Shown here piece after piece: positions 6,545-14,812 of a DNA stretch of 22,558 bases. The notes beneath the pieces were generated by a model. That model saw only the letters and a program-made list of their open reading frames with translations, was not told where the DNA came from and ran no database searches. Position numbers and translations under genes: made by a program. The first letter of the stretch is position 1. Each line of letters starts with the position of its first letter. Source of the DNA: Flavobacteriaceae bacterium. Lineage in GTDB: Bacteria > Bacteroidota > Bacteroidia > Flavobacteriales > Flavobacteriaceae. Location of the stretch: contig WFMU01000101.1 in NCBI GenBank assembly GCA_015488935.1, positions 1 to 22,558 on the forward strand. The letters are read 5' to 3'.

Positions 6545-9500
6545 ATGGCATCAAACAAGAAATATTGGACAAGTGCTGCAGAGCTAAAAAATAGTTCAAT
6601 TGTTGAAAAGCTAAGTAAAACAGAATTTGTAGGAGAAATACCAACAGATGCATTTTTAGGAGATAAAGAAACCTTAGAAACATCTTCTACATCGCGAAGA
6701 GATTTTTTAAAGTATGTAGGATTTACTACGGCAGCTGCATCTTTAGCAGCATGTGAAGGTCCTGTTATTAAAACAATTCCTTACCTAAATAAACCAAACG
6801 ATATTATTCCTGGAGTTGCAGATTATTATGCAACAGCTATGGCAGATGGTTATGATTTTGCGAATGTATTGGTAAAAGTTCGTGAGGGAAGACCAATAAA
6901 AATAAATCCAAATAAAGAAGCTACTTCCGATAATGGAACTAGTGCTAGAGTACAAGCATCTGTATTGTCGTTATACGATAATAACCGATTAAAGAGTGCT
7001 TTAAATAATAAAAAAGCAATTAATTATACAGATTTTGATAGAGAAGTAATTTCTAAATTAGATCAAGTAAGCGCAAGTGAAAAGAAAATAGTTTTCTTAA
7101 CAGGAACTATGGCAAGTCCATCTACCGATAAATTATTAGCTGAATTTAAAGTAAAATATCCAACTGCAGAACACGTAGTTTACGATGCAGTATCCGAAAG
7201 TGCAGCAGCAGATGCTTACGAAGCAATTTACGGAACAAGAGCTTTACCAAATTATGATTTTTCTAAGGCAGATGTAATTGTATCAATTGGAGCAGATTTC
7301 TTAGGCGATTGGCAAGGTGGTGGATATGAAAAAGGATATGCCGCAAATAGAGTACCAAAGCATGGAAAAATGTCTAAGCATATTCAGTTCGAAACTAACA
7401 TGTCTTTAACAGGAGCAAATGCAGACCAACGTTTTGCATTAAAACCATCCGAACAAAAATTTGCATTAGTTAATTTATACAATGCAATAACAGGACAAGG
7501 TTTAGCCTCTAAAGCAACACCACAAGATGCAGCAATTAAAAAAGCAGCAACACAATTAAAAGCAGCAAATGGTAAAGCAGTTGTTGTTACAGGAATACAA
7601 GATAAAAGCGCACAATTAATAGCAATGGCTATTAACGATGCATTACAAAGTCAGGCAGTAGATTTAGTAAATACAAAAAATATCCGTAAAGGAAACGATG
7701 CGAAAGTAGCACAGCTAATTACGGAAATGAATGCAGGAAATGTCGGAGCCGTTATCATTAACCAAGCGAATCCAGTATATACACTAGCACAATCTAAAGA
7801 ATTTGTTGCAGGTTTAAAGAAAGTAAAATTAACCGTTGCTTTTGCTATGACTCCAACAGAGACCACTAAAGAAGTGCAATTTGTAAATGCAACACCTCAC
7901 TATTTAGAATCTTGGGGAGATGTATCTATTACAAAAGGCACCTATAGTTTAATGCAACCAACAATTAACAAGTTGTTTGATACGCGCCAATTTCAAGAAG
8001 CATTGTTAGCATGGACTGGAAACCCAACATCGTACTATAATTATTTAAAAAATACTTGGAATACCGATATTTTAAAAGGGCAATCTTGGAATACGGCACT
8101 GCATAATGGAACTTTTAAAGTTGCTAACGAAGAAACAACGGTAACACCTAATACGGTTGATTTGAATGTGGCAGCTTCCGCATTAGCGAAAACAAAAACG
8201 AATGCATTAGAATTAGCCATATATACAAAAGTAGGTCTTGGCGATGGACAACAAGCAAACAATCCATGGTTACAAGAATTACCAGATCCAATTACCAGAA
8301 CATCTTGGGATAACTACTTATTGGTATCTCGTGCAGATGCAGAAGCAAAAGGATTAAAAAACTGGACAGTAGATAATGGTGCATTAAATGGCGATTTAGT
8401 AGATGTTACTGTAGATGGCGTAACCATTAAAAACGTGCCAGTTTATATACAACCAGGACAGGCAAAAGGAACGGTTGCACTAGCATTAGGTTACGGAAGA
8501 ACAGAAGGAATGCAAAAAGAAATGCAGACAGGTGTTAATGCGTATCCATTAGTAAATAAAGTAGGAGGTAATGTAACGATAACAAAAGTAGCAGGTGAAC
8601 ATCAATTTGCATGTGTACAGTTACAACACACCATGATGGGAAGAGATGAAATTGTTAATGAAACTTCATTAGCAGATTTTATAAATAAGAAAAAAGAAGA
8701 ATATAATCCATCGCCAAAATTTTCATTAGACCACAAAGAAGTATCGGTAGCAGAAACGGATTTATGGGAAAAATTTGACGATACCATTGGACCACATTTT
8801 AATTTATCTATAGATTTAGCAACTTGTACAGGATGTGCAGCATGTGTTGTAGCATGTCATGCAGAAAATAATGTGCCAGTAGTTGGTAAAAAAGAAATTA
8901 GAGTGAGTAGAGATATGCACTGGTTGCGTATTGACCGTTACTATACTTCGGAAATGACCAAAGAAAAAGGAGAAGAAGAAGGAATTGTAGGAAGTGGTAA
9001 ATATTTTGAAGCACAAACACATCCAGAAGACCAACCAGAAGTGTCTTTCCAACCAGTAATGTGTCAACATTGTAACCATGCACCATGTGAAACAGTATGT
9101 CCAGTTGCAGCAACATCACACGGTCGTCAAGGACAAAACCAAATGGCATATAACCGTTGTGTAGGAACAAGATATTGTGCAAATAACTGTCCGTATAGAG
9201 TACGTAGATTTAACTGGTTCCAATATGCACAAAATAGCGAGTTTAACTTTAATATGAATAACGATTTAGGACGTATGGTATTAAATCCAGATGTTGTTGT
9301 TCGTTCAAGAGGAGTTATGGAAAAATGTTCTATGTGTATTCAAATGACACAAGCAACAATTTTAAAAGCTAAAAAAGAAAATAGACCAGTAAATGTTGGT
9401 GAATTTGAAACTGCATGTACCAATGCTTGTAGTACAGGAGCAATGAGTTTTGGCGATGTAAATAACGAAGAAGAAAAAGTAGCAAAATTACAAGACGATA

Positions 9501-9577
9501 ATAGAACGTTTAGATTGTTAGAGTTTGTAGGAACAAAACCAAACGTAATATATCAATTAAAAGTAAGAAATGCATAG
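6545..9577 (+). CDS. actB: ACIII subunit ActB, fused molybdopterin-like and iron-sulfur protein
   Basis: A 1010-residue ACIII subunit combining a large molybdopterin-oxidoreductase-like domain (known in ACIII to lack the cofactor) with a C-terminal four-cluster ferredoxin domain. A TAT twin-arginine motif SRRDFLKYVGF (RR at 51-52) is followed by LAAC with Cys70, fitting an exported lipoprotein. Iron-sulfur Cys groups: C761/764/767/771 (CTGCAAC type), C840/843/848/852, C872/878/882 and C928/931/958/962. The third group reads CVGTRYC, with Thr875 where a fourth Cys would stand, fitting the [3Fe-4S] cluster of ACIII. It accepts electrons from the quinol site in ActC and passes them to the ActA haems. 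The protein faces the periplasm. Spacing is 75 bp after actA and 81 bp before actC; the long gaps may hold translation signals, but no promoter box is convincing. Confidence 0.96.
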   Translation: MASNKKYWTSAAELKNSSIVEKLSKTEFVGEIPTDAFLGDKETLETSSTSRRDFLKYVGFTTAAASLAACEGPVIKTIPYLNKPNDIIPGVADYYATAMADGYDFANVLVKVREGRPIKINPNKEATSDNGTSARVQASVLSLYDNNRLKSALNNKKAINYTDFDREVISKLDQVSASEKKIVFLTGTMASPSTDKLLAEFKVKYPTAEHVVYDAVSESAAADAYEAIYGTRALPNYDFSKADVIVSIGADFLGDWQGGGYEKGYAANRVPKHGKMSKHIQFETNMSLTGANADQRFALKPSEQKFALVNLYNAITGQGLASKATPQDAAIKKAATQLKAANGKAVVVTGIQDKSAQLIAMAINDALQSQAVDLVNTKNIRKGNDAKVAQLITEMNAGNVGAVIINQANPVYTLAQSKEFVAGLKKVKLTVAFAMTPTETTKEVQFVNATPHYLESWGDVSITKGTYSLMQPTINKLFDTRQFQEALLAWTGNPTSYYNYLKNTWNTDILKGQSWNTALHNGTFKVANEETTVTPNTVDLNVAASALAKTKTNALELAIYTKVGLGDGQQANNPWLQELPDPITRTSWDNYLLVSRADAEAKGLKNWTVDNGALNGDLVDVTVDGVTIKNVPVYIQPGQAKGTVALALGYGRTEGMQKEMQTGVNAYPLVNKVGGNVTITKVAGEHQFACVQLQHTMMGRDEIVNETSLADFINKKKEEYNPSPKFSLDHKEVSVAETDLWEKFDDTIGPHFNLSIDLATCTGCAACVVACHAENNVPVVGKKEIRVSRDMHWLRIDRYYTSEMTKEKGEEEGIVGSGKYFEAQTHPEDQPEVSFQPVMCQHCNHAPCETVCPVAATSHGRQGQNQMAYNRCVGTRYCANNCPYRVRRFNWFQYAQNSEFNFNMNNDLGRMVLNPDVVVRSRGVMEKCSMCIQMTQATILKAKKENRPVNVGEFETACTNACSTGAMSFGDVNNEEEKVAKLQDDNRTFRLLEFVGTKPNVIYQLKVRNA

Positions 9578-9658
9578 TAACATAATGTTACCAGAGTATA
9601 AAATTAAATAACAAAAACCCGCACGAAGCAAAGGCAACGTGTTTAAAATAAAATTAAT

Positions 9659-11068
9659 ATGTCTCATTACGAATCACCTATTAGAGAAACATTAATCTTA
9701 GGAGATAAAAGTTATCAGGATGTGTCTAATGATATAGCTGCACCAATCGAAGGAAAAGCAAATAAGCTATGGTGGATGGTTTTTACCATTGCTTTAGTAG
9801 CATTTCTTTGGGGATTAGGTGCAATTATATATACTATTGGAACAGGAATTGGAGTTTGGGGATTGAATAACAAAATAAACTGGGCTTGGGATATTACAAA
9901 CTTTGTTTGGTGGGTTGGTATTGGACATGCTGGAACATTAATTTCGGCAGTATTGTTATTATTCCGTCAAAAATGGAGAATGGGTATTAACCGTTCTGCA
10001 GAAGCAATGACTATATTTGCAGTAGTACAAGCAGGATTATTCCCAATTATTCACATGGGACGTGTTTGGGATGCTCCTTGGGTATTACCAATACCAAATC
10101 AATTTGGGTCGTTATGGACAAACTTTAACTCGCCATTATTATGGGATGTATTTGCAATATCTACTTATTTATCGGTATCTTTAGTATTCTGGTGGACAGG
10201 TTTATTACCAGATTTTGCCATGATTAGAGATAGAGCAACCAAACCATTTCAAAAGAAAATATACAGTTTATTAAGTTTTGGATGGAGTGGTAGAGCAAAA
10301 GATTGGCAACGTTTTGAAGAAGTATCTTTAGTACTTGCAGGTTTAGCAACACCATTAGTATTATCGGTACATACTATTGTATCGTTTGACTTTGCTACAT
10401 CGGTAATACCAGGATGGCACTCTACAGTATATCCTCCATATTTCGTAGCAGGAGCGGTATTTTCTGGATTTGCAATGGTACAAACGCTACTTATTGTGAT
10501 GCGTAAAGTATCCAACTTAGAAGCATATATTACAAGAGACCATATTGAGAATATGAATAAAGTAATCTTAGTAACAGGAGGTATTGTAGCAACAGCATAT
10601 TTATCCGAATTTTTTGTAGGATGGTATTCAGGAAGTTCTTACGAAGACTTTACCTATTTATCTATTGGAGCTGCAACAGGGCCATATTGGTGGGCTTTTT
10701 GGGCACTAATATTATGTAATTCGGTATTCCCACAGTTATTATGGGTTAAAAAATTTAGAAGAAGTTTTATATTCTCTTTCTTTATGTCTATTATCATAAA
10801 TATAGGAATGTGGTTTGAGCGTTTTGATATTATAGTAATTAACTTGAGTAGAGGACATTTACCATCTACATGGACACAATTTTCACCAACCTTTGTAGAT
10901 ATTAGTATTTATTTAGGAACTATAGGATTTTTCTTTGTACTATTTTTACTATATGCAAGAACATTTCCAGTAGTAGCACAAGCAGAGGTAAAATCTATAT
11001 TAAAATCCTCTGGAGAACAATATAAAAGAGCCATAGCAAAAGAAGAAAATAGAGAATATAGAAAATAG
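9659..11068 (+). CDS. actC: ACIII subunit ActC, NrfD-family integral membrane quinol oxidase subunit
   Basis: A 469-residue polytopic membrane protein of the NrfD/PsrC family with about ten hydrophobic helices, beginning near 38-60. Characteristic segments seen are GIGHAGTLISA (87-97) and HMGRVWDAPW (132-141), plus a Trp-rich region around GATGPYWWAFWALI. In ACIII, ActC binds the menaquinol substrate close to the periplasmic surface, next to the ActB [3Fe-4S] cluster, and is a candidate for proton translocation together with ActF. The charged N-terminus (first ~35 residues) is typical for the family. The ATG at 9659 gives the usual MSHYESPIRE-like N-terminus. It is followed 28 bp later by actD. 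Confidence 0.96.
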   Translation: MSHYESPIRETLILGDKSYQDVSNDIAAPIEGKANKLWWMVFTIALVAFLWGLGAIIYTIGTGIGVWGLNNKINWAWDITNFVWWVGIGHAGTLISAVLLLFRQKWRMGINRSAEAMTIFAVVQAGLFPIIHMGRVWDAPWVLPIPNQFGSLWTNFNSPLLWDVFAISTYLSVSLVFWWTGLLPDFAMIRDRATKPFQKKIYSLLSFGWSGRAKDWQRFEEVSLVLAGLATPLVLSVHTIVSFDFATSVIPGWHSTVYPPYFVAGAVFSGFAMVQTLLIVMRKVSNLEAYITRDHIENMNKVILVTGGIVATAYLSEFFVGWYSGSSYEDFTYLSIGAATGPYWWAFWALILCNSVFPQLLWVKKFRRSFIFSFFMSIIINIGMWFERFDIIVINLSRGHLPSTWTQFSPTFVDISIYLGTIGFFFVLFLLYARTFPVVAQAEVKSILKSSGEQYKRAIAKEENREYRK

Positions 11069-11096
11069 AAGTCCAAAAAGACTAAAATTATAAATT

Positions 11097-11621
11097 ATGA
11101 GTAATAAAACAATACAAGCAATATTTGATGATGATGATGTACTTGTAGCAGCTGTAAAAAAAGTTCGCGAAAGTGGCAATCATATTGAAGAAGTATTTAC
11201 ACCATTTCCTGTACATGGCTTAGATAAAGCAATGGGACTAAAAGATACAAGATTAGCAATAACAGCATTTATTTATGGTGTTATTGGTATTAGTTTTGCC
11301 GTTTGGATGATGAACTTTATGATGATTAAAGATTGGCCACAAGATATTGGAGGTAAACCAAGTTTTTCTTATGCAGAGAATATGCCATCGTTTATACCAA
11401 TTATGTTTGAGTTAACCGTATTTTTTGCAGCACATTTAATGGTAATTACCTTTTATATGCGAAGTAAATTATGGCCATTTCAAACCGCAAGTAACCCAGA
11501 TCCAAGAACAACATCACATTTATTTATGATGGAAGTAGCAGCAGGAGATAATGCCGAAGCAGTTTCTTCTTTATTAAAAGATGCAGGAGCAACAGAACTA
11601 AACGTAGTAGATAAACACTAA
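11097..11621 (+). CDS. actD: ACIII subunit ActD (DUF3341 family)
   Basis: A 174-residue protein matching ActD: a soluble N-terminal segment with an acidic start (FDDDDVLVAAVKKVRE) and the family motif VFTPFPVHGLDKAMGL (33-48), then two membrane helices at about 52-76 and 98-120, and a C-terminal tail with SNPDPRTTSHLFMMEV. In the ACIII structures ActD is a two-helix subunit packed against ActF with a domain on the cytoplasmic side; it carries no cofactor, and its precise role is structural. It sits between actC (28 bp) and actE (10 bp), so it is certainly cotranscribed. Confidence 0.95.
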   Translation: MSNKTIQAIFDDDDVLVAAVKKVRESGNHIEEVFTPFPVHGLDKAMGLKDTRLAITAFIYGVIGISFAVWMMNFMMIKDWPQDIGGKPSFSYAENMPSFIPIMFELTVFFAAHLMVITFYMRSKLWPFQTASNPDPRTTSHLFMMEVAAGDNAEAVSSLLKDAGATELNVVDKH

Positions 11622-11631
11622 AATAAAACAA

Positions 11632-12183
11632 ATGAAGAGTTTAATAAAAATAATATTCAGCCTTTTTGTTATCGTTGTATTTTTCTCATGTTCAGATAAA
11701 GCACAGAGAAATATACAATATATGCCAGACATGTACAGACCTGTACCTTATGAAGCATATTCCACCAATCCAAATTTTGCAAATGGATTAAGTTCACAGC
11801 AACCAGTTGCAGGAACCGTAGCAAGAGGATCTGCACCTTACGATTATCCAAATACAGAAGAAGGATACCAAGCAGCAAAAGCTAATTTAGTATCACCATT
11901 AGATTCTACACAAGTAGATTATAAAAAAGGAAAAAAACTTTTTAATATGTATTGTGCAATATGTCATGGAAAAAAAGGAGATGGAAATGGAGTCTTATCC
12001 CAAAGAGATAAATTTGTAGGAATACCAAATTATGCAAGTAGAGAAATTACAGAAGGTAGTATTTATCACGTAATAATGTATGGAAGAAATATGATGGGTT
12101 CACACGCATCACAATTGCAACCAGCAGAGCGTTGGCAAGTAGTTCACTACGTAGAGAAACTAAGAAACGACCTTAAAAAATAA
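11632..12183 (+). CDS. actE: ACIII subunit ActE, monohaem cytochrome c lipoprotein
   Basis: A 183-residue protein with a lipoprotein signal (hydrophobic 5-19, lipobox FFSC, lipidated Cys20) and a class I cytochrome c domain: haem motif CAICH at 108-112, and the distal Met most likely in GRNMMGS (M154 or M155). The segment between 25 and 95 is Pro/Tyr-rich (MPDMYRPVPYEAY), which is typical of ActE and wraps around the complex. ActE is the exposed periplasmic cytochrome that hands electrons from ActA to the terminal oxidase or a soluble cytochrome. It starts 10 bp after actD and precedes actF by 25 bp. Confidence 0.95.
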   Translation: MKSLIKIIFSLFVIVVFFSCSDKAQRNIQYMPDMYRPVPYEAYSTNPNFANGLSSQQPVAGTVARGSAPYDYPNTEEGYQAAKANLVSPLDSTQVDYKKGKKLFNMYCAICHGKKGDGNGVLSQRDKFVGIPNYASREITEGSIYHVIMYGRNMMGSHASQLQPAERWQVVHYVEKLRNDLKK

Positions 12184-12208
12184 TAATCAACCGATTACAC
12201 ATAAAAAG

Positions 12209-13552
12209 ATGTACACATTTTCAAGCAAATTAAAAACATTTTCAATCGCACTAATCGTTTTAGGACTTTTAGGAATGGCTTATGGATTCTTTACAGTTCC
12301 AAAAAATACAGAAGAGATAGAAACTATATTAAGTGCAAGTAGTCATAATTCACATGAAGCAGAAGCTGCACATAACGAGCACAAAGTTGCTAGTGAGCAC
12401 AAAGCAGAAAGTCATGTGAGCAAAAGTGAGGAGCATCAAGAGCATTTAGAGCATGTATTAAGTCAATATCAAAACAAGCCATGGTCTGCATTTTTTATAG
12501 CAGCATTTTTCTTTTTTATGATTTCTTTATTGGCATTAGTATTTTATGCAATACAATGGGCAGCATCTGCAGGATGGTCTATTGTACTATTTAGAGTAAT
12601 GGAATCGATAACGGCATTTTTATTGCCAACATCATTTTTCTTATTATTATTCCTAGTGCTATCGGCAACAAATTTTAACCATATATTTGTTTGGATGGGA
12701 GAACATGCAGCAAACGACCCAGCTTTAGTAGAAAAAGCACCTTGGTTAAATAAAACTGGATTTTTATTTAGAGCATTCTTATTCGTTACAGGATGGAATA
12801 TTTTCCGTTTCTTTTTAAGAAAAAACTCAATTGCATTAGATACAGCAGGAGAAATGAAATATTATAAAAGAAATTTTAATATTGCAGTAGGATTTTTAGC
12901 ATTTTTTATCGTAACAGAGTTATTTTTTGTTTTTGATATGACCATGTCATTAGATCCACACTGGTTTAGTCAATTATATCCATTTTATGTATTTGCAAGT
13001 ATGATGGTTTCTGGCATAACAGTAATATTAATTGTAACAGTTTATTTAAAAAGTAAAGGATATTTACCAAATGTAAAACAAAGTCATATTCATGATTTAG
13101 GTAAATTTATGTTTGGATTTAGTATTTTTTGGGCATATTTTTTCTTTGATCAATTTATGTTACAATGGTATTCTAACCAACCAGAAGAATCTGTATATTG
13201 GGTGCCAAGATTATTAGGGTCTTATCAATTGCCATTTATAGGTATGTTAATATTAAATTTTGTATTGCCATTCTTAATATTAATCAGTAGTGATTTTAAA
13301 CGTATTAGTAGTATTATTGTTGCTGCAGGTTTATTTATTATTATTGGACATTATATCGATATTTTTATTCTAATTTCACCAGCAACAGTTGGCGATAGTT
13401 GGAGTTTTGGAATACCAGAATTAGCATCGCTTCTTTTCTTCTTTGGATTGTTTATATTTGTGGTGTTTAGTGCATTAGCAAAAGCACCATTACAAGCAAA
13501 AGGAAACCCTTTAATGAAAGAAAGTGAACATTATCATTACTACAATTTGTAG
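12209..13552 (+). CDS. actF: ACIII subunit ActF, integral membrane protein with His-rich loop
   Basis: A 447-residue polytopic protein related to ActC/NrfD, the second ten-helix membrane subunit of ACIII; it carries no quinol in the known structures but is proposed to have a proton path. The first helix is residues 10-29. Then comes a hydrophilic insert at about 31-90 with nine His between residues 46 and 82, mixed with many Glu, before the second helix at about 92-113. Family hallmarks seen are FDMTMSLDPHWFSQLYPFY and MLQWYSNQPEESVYW. The insert probably faces the periplasm and could bind metal ions (inference). It is the last act gene; a strong terminator follows 22 bases after the stop. 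Confidence 0.95.
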   Translation: MYTFSSKLKTFSIALIVLGLLGMAYGFFTVPKNTEEIETILSASSHNSHEAEAAHNEHKVASEHKAESHVSKSEEHQEHLEHVLSQYQNKPWSAFFIAAFFFFMISLLALVFYAIQWAASAGWSIVLFRVMESITAFLLPTSFFLLLFLVLSATNFNHIFVWMGEHAANDPALVEKAPWLNKTGFLFRAFLFVTGWNIFRFFLRKNSIALDTAGEMKYYKRNFNIAVGFLAFFIVTELFFVFDMTMSLDPHWFSQLYPFYVFASMMVSGITVILIVTVYLKSKGYLPNVKQSHIHDLGKFMFGFSIFWAYFFFDQFMLQWYSNQPEESVYWVPRLLGSYQLPFIGMLILNFVLPFLILISSDFKRISSIIVAAGLFIIIGHYIDIFILISPATVGDSWSFGIPELASLLFFFGLFIFVVFSALAKAPLQAKGNPLMKESEHYHYYNL

Positions 13553-13573
13553 AAAAAAACATACATAATATAT

Positions 13574-13608
13574 AAAAATAGGCTGTCTTTTTAGACAGCC
13601 TATTTTTT
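13574..13608 (+). terminator. Intrinsic terminator of the act operon
   Basis: A perfect 14-bp stem (13574-13587 pairing with 13594-13607), with the core GGCTGTC/GACAGCC, a 6-nt loop TTTTTA and an immediate T run. It stands 22 bases after the actF stop and before the coxB promoter box, so act and cox are probably separate transcription units. The A run on the 5' side lets it also work in the reverse direction. Confidence 0.9.
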
Positions 13609-13665
13609 GTAGAAAATTTTCATAAATAAAGGCTGATAAATGTCATTAAATAGAAAGTTTTTTAT

Positions 13666-13673
13666 TAAATTTG
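13666..13673 (+). promoter_or_regulatory. Promoter -7 box for coxBA
   Basis: TAAATTTG fits TAnnTTTG and lies 57 bases upstream of the coxB ATG and 58 bases after the act terminator. There is no clear TTTG at the -33 position, so the call rests on the -7 box and its location. Confidence 0.45.
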
Positions 13674-13730
13674 GAGACTTTTAGAATAAAAGACAATTAA
13701 CTATAATAAAATCAAAAAACTACGAACTAA

Positions 13731-14780
13731 ATGAAAGCATTGTTTATTATTGCTATACTAGCAGCTATTGCAATAGGTTTTTGGCAAGTTGCAAGATTAC
13801 TTGGGTTTACAAAGAGCAACCAAGTTGCAACCAAAAAAGAGAATAATATTAATGGCTGGTTGATGCTAGGATTACTAGCATTTGTACACGGATTATTAAT
13901 CTATTTTATGGTTGTTTACGGCGATGTATTACTGCCAAAATTATCTGCATCTACCGAAGGCGAAAGTATTGATACATTATTTAAAATTACTTTTGGTCTA
14001 ATATTATTTGTGCAATTTTTTACACAAATATTAATATTTTATTTTTCTTTTAAATATAGAGGTAATATTGATAGACAAGCCATTTTTTATGCAGATAGTC
14101 ATAAATTAGAAATGATTTGGACAAGTGTACCTGCTGTTGTTTTAACAGGATTAGTACTTTATGGTATTTGGACATGGAACAAAGTAATGGATGTATCTAA
14201 AGATAAAGAGCCTTTATATATCGAAATTTATGCAAAACAATTCCAATGGGAAGCGCGTTATGCAGGTCCAGACAATACTTTAGGAGAAGCAAATGTTAGG
14301 AATATCAAAGGAATTAATACCATGGGAGTAGATATGCAAGATAAAAATGCCGCAGATGATATTACTGTTTTAAAAGAATTTCATTTACCAAAAGGTAGAA
14401 AAGTAGTATTTCAATTTCGTTCACAAGATGTGATACACTCTGCTTATATGCCGCATTTTAGAGCACAAATGAACTGTGTGCCAGGAATGAAAACACATTT
14501 TGGTTTTACACCATCGGTAACAACAGAAGAAATGCGTAAAAATGAAGATATTATTGCTAAAGTTGAAGGAATCAATAAAATAAGAGAAGCAAAAAGTAAA
14601 GAATTAGTAGCAGCTGGTGAAGATGCTTTAGAGCCTTATGAATTTGATTATTTATTATTATGTAATAAAATTTGTGGTTCCTCGCACTATAATATGCAAA
14701 TGAAAATTGTTGTAGAGGAAGAAGCAGATTTTAACAAATGGTTGAAATCTCAAAAAACTTTAGCGCAAAAGATTAACTAA
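13731..14780 (+). CDS. coxB: Cytochrome c oxidase subunit II (CuA subunit)
   Basis: A 349-residue CoxB. Hydrophobic helices: an N-terminal one at 2-24, then about 42-63, 83-107 and 128-148; the helix at 2-24 is extra relative to the classic two-helix subunit II. The periplasmic cupredoxin domain has all CuA ligands: His236 (VIHSAYMPHF), Cys311, Cys315, His319 and Met322 in CNKICGSSHYNM. The position usually held by Glu between the two Cys (C-x-E-x-C) is Lys313 here. FQWEARY (171-177) supplies the conserved aromatic Trp173 near the cytochrome c docking face. An insert at about 180-212 and a helical insert at about 265-300 lengthen the domain. It takes electrons from ACIII or cytochrome c and passes them to haem a in CoxA. 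coxA begins 32 bp downstream. Confidence 0.95.
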   Translation: MKALFIIAILAAIAIGFWQVARLLGFTKSNQVATKKENNINGWLMLGLLAFVHGLLIYFMVVYGDVLLPKLSASTEGESIDTLFKITFGLILFVQFFTQILIFYFSFKYRGNIDRQAIFYADSHKLEMIWTSVPAVVLTGLVLYGIWTWNKVMDVSKDKEPLYIEIYAKQFQWEARYAGPDNTLGEANVRNIKGINTMGVDMQDKNAADDITVLKEFHLPKGRKVVFQFRSQDVIHSAYMPHFRAQMNCVPGMKTHFGFTPSVTTEEMRKNEDIIAKVEGINKIREAKSKELVAAGEDALEPYEFDYLLLCNKICGSSHYNMQMKIVVEEEADFNKWLKSQKTLAQKIN

Positions 14781-14812
14781 ACAAAAATTAAACTACTACA
14801 AAACTTAAAAAT

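Noticed and set aside
6545..8780. ActB N-terminal domain as an active molybdoenzyme
   Set aside because: The domain belongs to ActB of ACIII, known to have lost the molybdopterin cofactor; context with actA and actC-F leaves no reason to call a formate dehydrogenase or polysulfide reductase.
8898..9182. Open frames on the strand opposite the iron-sulfur part of actB (8816-9079 and 8898-9182)
   Set aside because: They are shadows of the real actB frame, with Cys/His/Leu-heavy low-complexity translations, no start signal and no family resemblance.
9577..9591. Palindrome GTAACAT-A-ATGTTAC at the actB stop
   Set aside because: A 7-bp-arm palindrome is expected about once by chance in a window this size, there is no T run, and it is in the middle of an operon.
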